A stretch of DNA of 64,000 nucleotides from CAVQJU01 sp963754955. GTDB taxonomy: Bacteria > Acidobacteriota > Vicinamibacteria > Vicinamibacterales > CAVVIG01. The notes beneath the pieces were generated by a model. The model was not told where the DNA came from and ran no database searches. It was given only the letters and a program-made list of their open reading frames with translations. Shown here one piece after another: positions 36,878 through 47,145 of this stretch. The stretch's first letter is position 1. The number at the start of each line of letters is the position of its first letter. The stretch spans positions 124,001 to 188,000 of the forward strand of contig CAVWHY010000006.1 of the NCBI GenBank assembly GCA_963754955.1, given 5' to 3'. Position numbers and translations under genes: made by a program.

Positions 36878-38452
36878 TGAAGCCCGAATGCGGAAAGCTC
36901 AGAGGCGTCGGCCGCTGGTGCCTGCTCGTGGTGGCGGCGGCCGCGGTGGTGATGATCCGCCTGAGTGCGGCGGCCACTGACGCGGAGATCGTCAGTGCGG
37001 TCAAATCGGGCGATCGCACGACGGTGCAGCGGCTCGTAAAGCAGCACGCGGACGTGAACGTGTCGGAACCCGACGGCACGACCGCACTGCATTGGGCCGT
37101 CCGCAGCGACGACGTGGAAACGGTCCGTCTGCTGCTGCGCGGTGGGGCCAACGCGAAGGCGGCCAATCGATACGGGGTGACCCCGCTTTCGCTTGCGGCC
37201 GTCAACGGCAACGCGGCGGTGATCGCGGCCTTGCTGGACAGGGGCGCGGATCCGAACACCGCATCCGAAGACGGCGAAACCGCTCTGATGACCGCCGCGC
37301 GCACGGGCAAGCTGGATGCCGTGAGAGCTCTGTTGATACGTGGTGCGAAGCCGAATGCGACAGAGAACTTTCAAGGCGAAACCGCGCTGATGTGGGCGGC
37401 TGCGGAGAACCATGTCGCCGTCACCCGTGTTCTGCTCGAGGCGGGCGCCGAGGTCGATGCGCGTTCCACCCTCCTGGACACCCCGAAGTTGAGCTTTCCC
37501 AGAAGCGGCGGTCCCAACACCCCGTTCCCCCGTGGCAGCCGTACCGCGCTCATGTATGCGGCACGTCAGGGCGCTGTCGATACGGCGCGCGTCCTGGCTG
37601 AACGCGGCGCGGCGCTCGACCTGAAAGATCCCGAGGGGACGACGGCGTCTGATGTTCGCGATCATCAACGCCCATTACGACACGGCGGCCGTGCTGATCG
37701 ACAAAGGGGCAGACCCGAATGTCGTCGACACATCAGGGATGTCGGCGCTCTACGCTGCAGTCGACATGAACACGCTGCGTTGGACCTTCGGCCGGCCGGC
37801 GCCGTTTCAGACCGACAAGCTGCGAGCCGCCGACATCGTCAAGTCGCTGCTCGACCATGGCGCGAATCCGAACCTCAGACTCCGGCGGGCGCTCCTCGCC
37901 CGGCATCACGACCCTGGCGACCGGCAGTTGAGCACCGGAAGCACCGCGCTGATGCGTGCAGTGAAGACGGGTGACGCGGAGCTGACCAGGCTGCTGCTCG
38001 ACCACGGCGCCGATGGCACGATGATTCAGCCGAATGGCACGACGGTCCTGATGATTGCCGCGGGCGTCGGCACCGCTCCGGTCGACACCGTGATCGAGGT
38101 CGAGGCGCCGCGAGTCTCGAAAGTGACCGACCAGAACGTCCTCAAGGTGCTGGAACTGTGTGCGGCGCGTTGCGGCGACGTCAACGCCTTCAACGCGGAC
38201 GGCGATACGGCGCTGCACGGCGCCGTGAATCGAGGTCCCGATATTGTGAGGTTCATCCTCGAACATGGCGGCAGCCCGGACATGAAGAACAAGAGAGGCC
38301 TGGCGGCGCTCGATCTCGCGCTGGGCGCCGGCGGGCGTGGACGCGGCGCCGCCAGGCCCGAGAGTGCCAGCAAGGTACGTCAGGCGAGCGCCGATCTGAT
38401 TCGCCAGTATCTTCCAAAGACCGAGCAGCAGCCGGCGGCGTCGCCGCAGTAG
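36877..38452 (+). CDS. Secreted ankyrin-repeat protein (cassette B, one inserted base)
   Basis: A signal peptide (about 1-35) leads into ankyrin repeats (GTTALHWAVRSDD, GETALMTAARTGK, GETALMWAAAENH). The first frame leaves the repeat pattern at 37648, where GCG is followed by an extra T. Skipping it gives GTTALMFAIINAHYDTA and a continuous run of repeats to 38452, about 524 residues in all. Without correction the first frame would run on to 37974 as unrelated sequence. No other damage is visible. The start overlaps the DUF1552 stop codon; the cytochrome c gene follows after 22 bases. Confidence 0.85.
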
Positions 38453-38474
38453 AAGGCCCGGAGGAGCAGGTCCG

Positions 38475-39263
38475 ATGCAGGCGAAAATTCTGGGTAGATC
38501 GCGTGTGGTGCGGGCATGTGTCCTGGCGGCGACGACCGTCCTCGCGGGCGGCGTCCGCGCTGGCGCACAGGCGCCCGACCAGAGAATCTGGGACGGCGTT
38601 TTCACGGGCGAACAGGCGCAACGCGGCAAACCGCAGTTTGAAACCAACTGCGGCGCGTGCCACGGCGCGCCGGGGGCAGGGGGCTCCGATCGATCCGGAC
38701 CGACGCTGATTGGCGATCGATTCATGAGAGCCTGGGAATTCAGCGGGCTCAACCAGTTCGTCAGCAAGGTGTTCGACCAGATGCCACAGGGCTACCCGTC
38801 CAATGTCGAAGACTCCGTGAAGCTCGACATCATTGCGTATCTGCTCCAGTCGAACGGTTTCCCGCCCGGCTCGAAGGAACTCGGCGCAGATCTCGATGAG
38901 TTGCGGGAGATTCAGATCGTCAGGAAGGGTGGCGCGCAGAATACCCGGGAGCCGGCCAATTTTTCGCTGGTTCAGGTCGTTGGATGCCTCAAGCAAGATC
39001 CGGACAAGCTCTGGATCGTAACGAAGTCAAGCGAGGCGATGGCAACGACCAGTCCGGACTCGTCGAGCGCGCAGATGCTGAGAACGGTTCAGGATACGCC
39101 TCCCGGCGCAGCAACGTTCCAACTCGTGAACGTGTCACGGCTCCAACCGGAATCGCACCAGGGGCAGAGAGTCGAGGCGAAGGGCCTCTTGTACAAAGAG
39201 CAGAAAGGCAGTCGTATCAGCGTCAGTTCCCTTCAGATGGTCGCACCATCGTGCGGCAACTAG
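38475..39263 (+). CDS. Secreted cytochrome c with C-terminal beta-rich extension (cassette B)
   Basis: A 262-residue exported cytochrome. Signal peptide about 1-31; haem site CGACH (Cys59-His63); likely axial Met in DQMPQGYP. Residues about 40-160 match the small cytochrome of cassette A (ending EELRExQI-like region). The last 100 residues form a separate beta-rich part (SLVQVVGCLKQ to VEAKGLLYKEQKG) that resembles small OB-fold-like domains common in Acidobacteria; this is my inference. GGAGGAG lies upstream of the ATG. It ends the cassette B operon. Confidence 0.85.
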   Translation: MQAKILGRSRVVRACVLAATTVLAGGVRAGAQAPDQRIWDGVFTGEQAQRGKPQFETNCGACHGAPGAGGSDRSGPTLIGDRFMRAWEFSGLNQFVSKVFDQMPQGYPSNVEDSVKLDIIAYLLQSNGFPPGSKELGADLDELREIQIVRKGGAQNTREPANFSLVQVVGCLKQDPDKLWIVTKSSEAMATTSPDSSSAQMLRTVQDTPPGAATFQLVNVSRLQPESHQGQRVEAKGLLYKEQKGSRISVSSLQMVAPSCGN

Positions 39264-39362
39264 CGGCCAGGCGAACACGTCCGTCGCGGTAGGCGCCGTA
39301 ACCGCAGTTCTCGTTTTCTTCGTCATCGCCGAACGGTGGCGGCGTCGGCGGCGCCCAGCTTG

Positions 39363-39632
39363 CGCGTCTTCCAACGACAATACTTCGAGACGAGTCCGGC
39401 AGAACACCAGCACGGACGTCAGGTTCTCCATGTCCAGAACGCGGTCGAGAACCGCCGGCTTGTGGGCGCGCGGCACGAGATAGGCCACCTGGCGCACGCG
39501 CGGCACTTTGCCCGCCGCAGGCTTCTCGCCGGCGATCGTGACGCGCGCCGGCGTGGTCAGGTGGCACTGCGCGATCGACAGGATTCCCGCAGGCCCACGG
39601 TGCCGCCACAGGTGATGCGTGTCAATTGACAA
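39363..39632 (-). pseudogene. Relic of a DEAD-box RNA helicase
   Basis: The 442-bp gap between cassette B and the next TonB receptor holds an open stretch whose translation matches the middle of DEAD-box helicases: ILSIAQCHLTTPARVTIAGE, then PRVRQVAYLVPRAHKPAVLD and NLTSVLVFCRTRLEV (motif IV). The DEAD box, Walker A and the C-terminal helicase motifs are absent. No start signal is seen. It looks like a decayed fragment, inactive as a helicase. The remaining part of the gap (39264-39362 and 39633-39706) shows no gene. Confidence 0.65.
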
Positions 39633-39654
39633 TGCCGACCGTCTGACTTACTGT
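39620..39654 (+). promoter_or_regulatory. Candidate promoter and palindrome upstream of the third TonB receptor
   Basis: TTGACA (39626-39631) is followed after 17 bases by TACTGT (39649-39654), a plausible sigma-70 arrangement 53 bases before the GTG at 39707. TTGACA is part of the perfect palindrome TGTCAATTGACA (39620-39631), which could be an operator over the -35 box. The -10 match is weak. Confidence 0.4.
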
Positions 39655-39706
39655 CCACTCTCACTGTACGAAAATAGACCATTCGCCGCGCCTTTTGGAG
39701 GCTGAT

Positions 39707-42700
39707 GTGCCGACTGCGTCACGTATCTTGATAGGGATCGCCCTGATCCTCGGCGCCGCCACTGGCGCCTCTGCGCAAGGCTCGGCGTCGATCGCCGGCG
39801 TCGTGCGCGACGCTTCCGGCGCCGTCCTGCCGGGTGTCACCGTTGAAGCGTCCAGCCCGGCCCTGATTGAGAAAACCCGCAGCGCCGTCACCGACGGCGC
39901 CGGTCAATACAAGATCGAGCAGCTGCGCGGCGGCGTCTATGCCGTGACATTCAGCCTGTCCGGGTTCTCGACGCTGAAGCGCGAGGGCATCGAGCTGACC
40001 GGGTCCTTCGCCGCGACGGTGAATGCCGACCTGAAGGTCGGCTCGCTGTCGGAAACCCTCACCGTCACCGGCGAAGCGCCCGTCGTCGACATCCAGAGCG
40101 CCACCAAGCAGCGCGTCGTGGATCAGGAGCTCCTCGTCGCCATTCCGACCGGCCGCACGCCGCAGGTCGCCGCATTTCTGATCCCGGGCGTGAACCTGAG
40201 CAACGTCGACGTGGGTGGCACCAACATCATTAATACGACCGGTGGCTCGCTGTCGGTGCATGGCGGCAGCATCTCCGACACGCGCCTGCTGATCGACGGC
40301 GTGACGATCGCGAACACCGAAGGCACGGGGTGGTCCGCCAACATGCTGCCGAACATGGGCAGCACGCAGGAAGTGGCGGTCGACTACTCGGCGGTCACAG
40401 CTGAGAGCATCACGGGCGGACTCCAGATCAACATGGTGCCGAAGACGGGCGGCAACAAGTACTCGGGGACGTTCTTCGCGACCGGCGCCAACACCGCGTT
40501 TCAGGGCAGCAACACCGACGCGGACCTGGTCGCGAGAGGGCTCGCGACGCCGAACAGCCTGAAGCTACAGTCGGATATCAATCCGGGTTTCGGCGGGCCG
40601 CTGAAGGAGGACCGCCTCTGGTTCTACACTTCCGCCCGCTTCACGAATCAGCAGAATTACGTCGGCGGCCTGTTCCGGAACCTCAACGCGGGAGACATCA
40701 CGAAGTGGACGTACGCGCCCAATACGGCGGATAAAGCCGTCAACGCCGCGTGGGAGAACAGCGTGAACCTGCGCCTGACCTGGCAGGCGACCTCGAAGGG
40801 CAAGCTCAACTTCTTCTACGATCAGCACTTTCGCTGCCAGTGCGGCGTGACGTCGCCCGTCATCTCGGAAGAGGCGGCGAACCAGATTCACTATCCGATC
40901 AGCGATCTGAAGTCGGTGTCGTACACGGTGACGCCGAGCAACCGCATCCTGATCGAAGCGCGGTTCGGCGAGCGCCGTGAAGAGTACGCGTACACCCCGG
41001 ACGCGACGGACTTCGAGCGCTCATTCACCCCGGTCGTCGAACAGGGCGGATCGATTCCGGGCCTGTTGTATCGGGGCGGCGGTATCTCGTCGCCGACGCA
41101 GCCCTACCAGCGGACGCTCGGCGTGAGCATCCCGTTCGGGGCGTCGCTCGCGTACGTGCCCGGCAGCCATTCGTTCAAGTTCGGCTTCTACAACGTCACG
41201 GCGCAGCGCACGTCGAACGTGTTCGACGACACCTCGCACCTGACCTACCGGTTCCTGAACGGCGTGCCGAACCAATTAACCCAGCGTGCGACGCCCCTGT
41301 ATCGCGCGGAGCGCCAGAAGCTGGATCTCGGCATCTACGCGCAGGACAAGTGGACGCTTAACCGGCTGACCCTCAGCTACGGCGTCCGGTACGATCACTT
41401 CAGCAGCTACTTCCCTGAGCAGACGCTGGGGCCGGCGCCGTTGACGCCGACGCGCAACATCACGTTCCCGACGGACGCCGATGGCCAGCTGGTCCGACAT
41501 CGTGCCGCGTGTCGGCACGGCCTACGATCTGTTCGGCGACGGCAAGACGGCGCTCAAGGTGTCGATCAATAAATACGTCATCGCGCAGGGCCTGCAGGGC
41601 ACCTACGGCGACACGGCGAACCCCGTGAACCGCCTGGCCAACATCGTCACGAGAAGCTGGACCGATCAGAATCGCAATTTCGTGCCTGACTGCGACCTGA
41701 CCAATGTGCTGGCGCAGGATCTGCGGTCCGCCGGCGGCGATCTCTGCGGCGTCGTGTCGGACACGAACTTCGGGAAGCCCACCGTGAGCCTCAACTACGA
41801 CCCCGCGGTGCTGAACGGGTGGGGGACGAGGCCGTACCAGTGGGAGTTCTCCGGGAGCGTGCAGCGGCAGCTCACGAACAACGTCTCGATCGACGCCGGG
41901 TACTTCCGGCGGTGGTACGGCAACTTCGGCGTTACGGACAATCTGAACCTGACCGCCGCCGACTACAGCAAATACAGCGTCACCGCGCCGCTCGATCCGC
42001 GGCTGCCGAACGGCGGCGGTTACGCCGTCGGCCCGATCTACGACATCAACCCGAACAAGGTGACAGTGCCGCAGAACAACTACTTCACGCTGGCCAGCAA
42101 CTACGGCGAGCAGATCCAGCACTGGAACGGCTTCGACCTGACGATCAACGCGCGGTTCCGGCGCGGGTTCACCGTGCAGGGCGGCGTCAGCAGCGGCCGA
42201 ACGGAGACCGACAACTGCGCGGTTGTCGCGACGCTGCCGGAAGCGGCGCCGCTCGGGACGCCGTATTACATGCCGTACTGCCACCAGAAGGAAAACTTCC
42301 TGACCGACGGGAAGGTGATCGCGACCTACAACATCCCGAAGATCGACGTCACCTTCAGCGGTCTCTGGTACAGCCGTCCCGGCCCCGCGATCGCCGCAAA
42401 CAAGGTTTATTCCAGCGCCGAAGTCGCCCCGTCGCTCGGCCGTCCGCTGGCCGGCAACGCGCCCAACGTCACCGTGAACCTCGTTGAGCCCGGCACGCTC
42501 TACGGCGATCGGCGCAATCAGCTCGACCTGCGCATGGGCAAGAACTTCAAGATTCAGAAGATGCGGACGGGCGTGAACTTCGAAATCTACAATCTCTTCA
42601 ACACGAACGCCGTGCTGACGGAGAATACGACGTATCGCGATACGTCGATCTCCGGCTGGCGGATCCCGAGTTCGATTGCGCCGCCCCGATTCATGAAGTT

Positions 42701-42722
42701 CAGCCTGCAGCTTGATTTCTAG
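39707..42722 (+). CDS. TonB-dependent receptor (one inserted base)
   Basis: A receptor of about 1004 residues: signal peptide (about 1-24), carboxypeptidase-regulatory domain (ASIAGVVRDASGAVLPGVTV), plug and beta-barrel ending KFSLQLDF. The first frame loses the barrel pattern at about 41473, where ACGG replaces ACG; skipping one G restores TTPMASWSDIVPRVGTAYD and the frame continues to 42722. I chose the GTG at 39707 because GGAGG lies five bases upstream; an in-frame TTG is four codons earlier. It overlaps the TPR gene and probably forms an operon with it and the CRTAC1 gene. Ligand unknown. Confidence 0.87.
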
Positions 42723-44706
42723 GTGCCAATACTTTGCCCTCTTCTTCTGCCTCTGCCCGGCCCTCGTGGCCGGGCAGCCGCAGGAATCCTGCGCCGCCGA
42801 TTGCGGACAGGCCCAGGTCGTCTCCGCGGCATCACAGCTCGATCGCGACAGGAACCAGTTCGTTGCTGCCGTCCGGCAGCTGATTGAAGCGATCCCCGAC
42901 GCGTCCGGCGGCGACGCGAATGCCGTCATCACGGGCGTCGATCAGCTGGCGCGGGCGCTCGCGGGATGGGACAAGTCCATCCGGACCTATCGCGCGATAC
43001 TGCTCGAGGCGGCCGAGCGGGGCTCCGACGCCCATGTCGCGCTGGCCGGTGTGTACCTGGAGCGCGGCAACGGACGCGAAGCGCTCAAGGAAGCGCAGTC
43101 CGCACGGGCCCTCGATCCGCAGCGTGCGGATGTCTACATCCTCCTGGGCCTCGCCTACGATCTCGCGAAACGTCCGGCTGATGCCGCGCTGGCTTTTTCG
43201 AACGCGGCGAAGCTCAGTCCCCGCAACGCTGCCGCAACCTACGGTCTCGCGCAGCGGTTGATCGCCTCCGGCGACGAAGCGGCAGCGACGGGCGCCCTGC
43301 GCCGGTTCGAGGCGTCGCAGGCTGCGACGCGTTCCGAGGCGAACGTGCCGGCCCGCGCGCCTGCCTCACCGTTCGTGCGCGTGGGGCTGCTGCGGCAGTC
43401 CGCGGGCGTCGCGCCGCTCTTCCCGCCAGCCGCCTATGTCAAGGCATTTGCGCGGCTGGCCGACGGCGACTTCGATCAAGCGATCGCTGAATTCCGGACG
43501 GCCGCGGCCCGGGCCGGATCTTCCCTGCAGGACGATGATTTACGCGAGGGAGCGGCGGCGCTGCGGCGAGGCGATCTGCGGTCTGCGATCGCTCACGCCT
43601 CGTTGGCTGTCGAGCGGTATCCGGATCGCCCCGAGCCCCGACGGCTGCTCGGTCTCGCGTACCGTGCTGACGAACAGTACGACCGCGGCGTCGAGTATCT
43701 GTCGGCGGCCGTGAGGTTGAACCCGAATGACGACCTGGCCAGGCAGGCGCTCGCGGATGTTTTCGTGCTGGCGAGACGTCCGGCAGACGCCGAACAGATT
43801 CTCCTCGCGGCCATCGACGCCATCCCGGACGCCGGCGGCTCACACTACCAGCTCGCGTTGCTGTTCCAGTCGGCGGGACGAAACGGTGACGCGATCCGCG
43901 AACTCGAGCGTGCCGCGGGTTTTGCGCCCGTGGTCGGCCAGGATCACCTGTACGACACGCTCGGCGTCCTTTACACGAGCGACGCCGATCTGGACGGCGC
44001 GCTCAGGGCCTATCGACAGCGGGTGCTCGCAAATCCGAACAACAGCGACGCGCACCGCAAGCTGGGGCAAATCTACCTGGAGCTCGGCCGCCACGAGGAA
44101 GCCTCCGCCGAGTTCACCGCGGCGCTCCTGCTGGACCCCATGAACGCGGAAGCCTGCGCCGGCCGCGCCCAGATCCGGCTGCGCCTGGGCGATTACGTCG
44201 AGGCCGCGAAGTGGGCACAGGCCGCGCTGACGCTCAATCCCGCGCACGCTGCCGCCCGGTACACGCTCGGCGCGTCGCTGACGCGCCTGGGACGAACCGA
44301 CGAAGGCGCGGCGGCTCTCGATGAATTTCGCCGGCTGCAGGCTGCCTCTCAAGCGGCCGCGAGCCTCGAGTGGGAGCTGAAGCTGCTCAGGCTGTCAGCG
44401 CAGGCCAAAATCGACGACAACAATTTCGGTGACGCCGCGATTCTGCTGGAGGAGGTGGCCTCTCGTCAGCCGGACGTCGCCGCGAACCACGTCAACCTCG
44501 GGCTCGCGCTCGAACGGGCGGGCCGCTACGAGGCGGCCGTCGATGCGTACCGAACGGCCGTCGCTCTCAACGCCGATGCCAGCGTCCACGGGCGGCTCGC
44601 GGCGGCGTATGCTGCCCTCGGGCGGAGGCAGGAAAGTCAGGCAGAGCAGGCGCTCTACGATCGCGCGAAGGAGAGCCGCCTTCGCGCGCGAGGGCCGGGC
44701 CGTTGA
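42712..44706 (+). CDS. Secreted TPR-repeat protein
   Basis: A 664-residue protein with a probable signal peptide (FFCLCPALVAG near residue 20) followed by TPR-like helical repeats through most of its length (for example AHVALAGVYLERGNGREALK and KLGQIYLELGRHEEASAEF). TPR scaffolds bind other proteins; this one is predicted periplasmic. The TTG start overlaps the receptor's 3' end by eleven bases and its stop codon overlaps the next gene's ATG (TGATG), so the three genes are tightly coupled. The start is uncertain because no ribosome site is visible. The TPR plus CRTAC1 pair is frequent in Acidobacteria. Confidence 0.82.
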   Translation: MISRCQYFALFFCLCPALVAGQPQESCAADCGQAQVVSAASQLDRDRNQFVAAVRQLIEAIPDASGGDANAVITGVDQLARALAGWDKSIRTYRAILLEAAERGSDAHVALAGVYLERGNGREALKEAQSARALDPQRADVYILLGLAYDLAKRPADAALAFSNAAKLSPRNAAATYGLAQRLIASGDEAAATGALRRFEASQAATRSEANVPARAPASPFVRVGLLRQSAGVAPLFPPAAYVKAFARLADGDFDQAIAEFRTAAARAGSSLQDDDLREGAAALRRGDLRSAIAHASLAVERYPDRPEPRRLLGLAYRADEQYDRGVEYLSAAVRLNPNDDLARQALADVFVLARRPADAEQILLAAIDAIPDAGGSHYQLALLFQSAGRNGDAIRELERAAGFAPVVGQDHLYDTLGVLYTSDADLDGALRAYRQRVLANPNNSDAHRKLGQIYLELGRHEEASAEFTAALLLDPMNAEACAGRAQIRLRLGDYVEAAKWAQAALTLNPAHAAARYTLGASLTRLGRTDEGAAALDEFRRLQAASQAAASLEWELKLLRLSAQAKIDDNNFGDAAILLEEVASRQPDVAANHVNLGLALERAGRYEAAVDAYRTAVALNADASVHGRLAAAYAALGRRQESQAEQALYDRAKESRLRARGPGR

Positions 44707-46403
44707 TGTGGCACCGGCGCATGGCGGCTGCCGCCGTCATCCTTGCAGCGGCGGCTGCGCCGGCACGGTTCGGCGCGATGTCGCTGCTCGACGGCAGCCC
44801 GGTGCTGTTCCGCGACATCGCGGCCGAGTCCGGCATCACCTTCACGCACACCAACGGCGCCAGCCCCTCGAAGCACATCGTCGAGACGATGGGCTCTGGC
44901 GGCCTGCTGTTCGACTACGACGGCGACGGGTGGCTCGACGTGTTTCTCGTTGATGGCGGGTCGGTGCTCGATCCGAAGGTGGCGGCGCAGGCGCGATCGA
45001 GGTTGTTCCGCAATCGCCACGATGGCACGTTCGAGGATGTGACGGCGGCGTCGAAGATTGAGCACCGCGCGTACGGCATGGGAGCGTGCGCGGCGGACTA
45101 CGACAACGACGGCCGCGAAGACCTGTACCTGACGAACTTCGGGGCGAACGCACTCTACCGGAACAACGGCGACGGTACGTTTGCCGACGTGACCGGGGCC
45201 GCCGGAGTCGGAGGCTCGGCCCTGAGCACGAGCTGCGCGTTCGCCGACATCGACAACGACGGCCGCCTCGACCTGTTCGTGACGAACTACGTCGATCCGG
45301 AAGACAACAGCAAAGCCTGCGGCGACAGCCGCGTGCGCGCGTACTGCCGCCCGGACGTCTACAAGGGCGCCCCGAGCGTCCTGTACCGGAACAACGGCGA
45401 CGGCACCTTCAGCGACGTCACGCGAGCCGCAGGCGTCTACAGAACCGACGGCAAGGGCCTCGGCGTCGTCTTCGGCGACTACGATGACGATGGCCGCGTC
45501 GATTTCTTCGTGGCAAACGATCTGGTGCCGAACTTCCTGTTTCACAACGAGGGGCGCGGCACGTTTCGCGAGGTCGGCTTGTCTGCCGGCGTCGCGGTGG
45601 CCAGCGACGGCCGGGCCAGGGCTGGAATGGGCACGGATTTCGGCGATTACGACGGCGACGGACGCCTCGACCTGGCCGTCACGAACTTCGAGATGGAAAC
45701 GCACAACCTGTACAGGAACCTCGGAGGCGGCTTGTTCGCCGACGCCACGCTGTCGAGCGGCATGGCTGCCGCGACGCTCCGATTCCTCGGCTTCGGCGCC
45801 GTGTTTCTCGACTACGACAACGACGGAAGCCTCGACCTCGCCATCGCCAACGGCCACGTGCTCGACAACACCAGCCACTTTCAGTCGGCGTCCAGGTACG
45901 CGCAGCGCAAGCTGCTTCTTCACAACGACGGGCGCGGCCGCTTCACCGATGCCGCGGCAGGCGCCGGGCCCGGGTTCGCGCTCGAGAGGGTCAGCCGGAC
46001 GATCGTGGCCGGGGACGTCGACAACGACGGCGATCTCGATCTGCTCGTGACCAACAACGGCCAGGCCGCCAACCTGCTGCGGAACGAGGGCGGCAACCGC
46101 GCCAACGCCGTGCTCGTCGACCTGATCGGCCGCGAGAGCAACCGCGACGGGGTCGGAGCGCGGATCCGTGCGACCGTCGCCGGCAGGAGCCAGATTCGCG
46201 AGATCAAGGCCGGGTCGAGCTACCTGGGGCAGAACGATCGCCGCGCACACTTCGGCGTGGGAGCGGCCAGGGAGATCGAGCGCCTCGAGGTGCGATGGCC
46301 GAGTGGGCACCGGGACGTTCTCGAGCACCTCGCGGTCAATGCCGTCCTGACGATCACCGAAGGCGGAGACGTTCGGCGGACGCCCTTTTCGATCCGGAAG
46401 TAG
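44706..46403 (+). CDS. CRTAC1-family protein with FG-GAP/VCBS repeats and ASPIC/UnbV domain
   Basis: A 565-residue exported protein. A signal segment (about 1-25) is followed by seven-bladed propeller repeats with calcium-binding loops of the form DYDGDGWLD, DYDNDGRED, DIDNDGRLD, DYDDDGRVD and DVDNDGDLD. The C-terminal part (about 470-545) is the ASPIC/UnbV domain (EIKAGSSYLGQNDRRAHFGV). These proteins bind calcium and act outside the cytoplasm, probably in adhesion or substrate binding. It overlaps the TPR gene by one base, and its TAG stop begins the next repeat element. Confidence 0.9.
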   Translation: MWHRRMAAAAVILAAAAAPARFGAMSLLDGSPVLFRDIAAESGITFTHTNGASPSKHIVETMGSGGLLFDYDGDGWLDVFLVDGGSVLDPKVAAQARSRLFRNRHDGTFEDVTAASKIEHRAYGMGACAADYDNDGREDLYLTNFGANALYRNNGDGTFADVTGAAGVGGSALSTSCAFADIDNDGRLDLFVTNYVDPEDNSKACGDSRVRAYCRPDVYKGAPSVLYRNNGDGTFSDVTRAAGVYRTDGKGLGVVFGDYDDDGRVDFFVANDLVPNFLFHNEGRGTFREVGLSAGVAVASDGRARAGMGTDFGDYDGDGRLDLAVTNFEMETHNLYRNLGGGLFADATLSSGMAAATLRFLGFGAVFLDYDNDGSLDLAIANGHVLDNTSHFQSASRYAQRKLLLHNDGRGRFTDAAAGAGPGFALERVSRTIVAGDVDNDGDLDLLVTNNGQAANLLRNEGGNRANAVLVDLIGRESNRDGVGARIRATVAGRSQIREIKAGSSYLGQNDRRAHFGVGAAREIERLEVRWPSGHRDVLEHLAVNAVLTITEGGDVRRTPFSIRK

Positions 46404-46444
46404 TGCGGCTCGTCTCAGAAGTAGTGCAGGCCTTCAGGCCTGCA
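46401..46444. repeat. TGCAGGCC palindrome family, two units
   Basis: TAGTGCGGC (46401-46409) is a partial unit that includes the stop codon of the CRTAC1 gene. GTAGTGCAGGCCTTCAGGCCTGCA (46421-46444) is a complete unit whose arms TGCAGGCCT/AGGCCTGCA are exact reverse complements. 46404-46523 holds nothing else recognisable. Confidence 0.75.
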
Positions 46445-46523
46445 TGATGCCAACGGGACTTGACTGACAGGAGAAGATAGGGACCGCGAATAGACGGTTG
46501 TTCACACCGACGTGGAGGCAGTC

Positions 46524-47094
46524 ATGGTTCTGGTCAAGTCCGAGCTCATCGCCCAGTTGCAGAAGGAAGTTGATATCCTCGTCCACCTTTCGAGCAAGAT
46601 CGACCGCTCGAACCTCGATTACCGCCCGACGCCGAAGCAGCGGAGCGTCATCGAGCTGTTGCGGTACCTGAGCATCATGGGACCCAACCTCGTGCGGGGC
46701 GCGAAGTCGAAGTTCGATCGTGGAGGCCTGGCAGGCTGCGACGAAAGCCGCCGAGGCGCGCGACTTCGACCAGACGATGGCCGTCATCGCCGGCCAGAAG
46801 GACATCTACGCGAAGGAACTGGGCAGCATGACCGACGCGGACTTCCGGTCCGAGATGGACAACTTCGACGGTTCGAAGATCACCCGCGGCCTCTTCATCG
46901 TCAACCTCGTCCTCTGCGGACACGCCGCTTACAGGACGCAGCTCTTTTGTTACCTGAAGGCCTGCGGCCGCGACGAGCTGGGCACCATGAACCTGTGGTA
47001 CGGCGTCGATCCGCCGCCGCCTGGAGTCTCAGGTGCTAGATTCTCGGTCGATCCGATACGTAGTGCGAGGCCTTCGGACACGGTGCCGCACTAG
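46524..47094 (+). CDS. DinB-like small protein (one inserted base)
   Basis: A cytoplasmic protein of roughly 185 residues, all-helical, with a pattern that resembles DinB/YfiT-like four-helix-bundle proteins: AQLQKEVDILVHLSSKI at the start and a later FIVNLVLCGHAAYRTQLFCY helix with a His that could bind metal. The first frame fails at 46719, where GAT is followed by an extra C. Skipping it gives KFDVEAWQAATKAAEARDFD and the frame continues. The end is uncertain, since the last ~25 residues (after DPPPPG) overlap a repeat and look unlike protein. The ATG has GGAGG five bases upstream. The family assignment is tentative. Confidence 0.6.
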
Positions 47095-47145
47095 GCAGGG
47101 ACCTGAAGGTCTGACTACGTACGACAGTACGGACTGAGAGTCGTT

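Noticed and set aside
37652..38452. Separate ankyrin gene starting at an internal ATG
   Set aside because: Ankyrin repeats continue from the frame upstream after removing one inserted base; no signal peptide or ribosome site at the internal ATG.
23984..39263. Composite transposon carrying the paired cassettes
   Set aside because: No transposase, terminal inverted repeats or target-site duplication is visible at the ends; gene duplication is the simpler reading.
41481..42722. Independent short TonB receptor fragment gene
   Set aside because: It is the C-terminal barrel of the receptor starting at 39707, separated by one extra base.
44655..46328. Long minus-strand frame over the CRTAC1 gene
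   Set aside because: Repeating Val/Asp-rich pattern is the complement of the calcium-loop repeats in the true gene.
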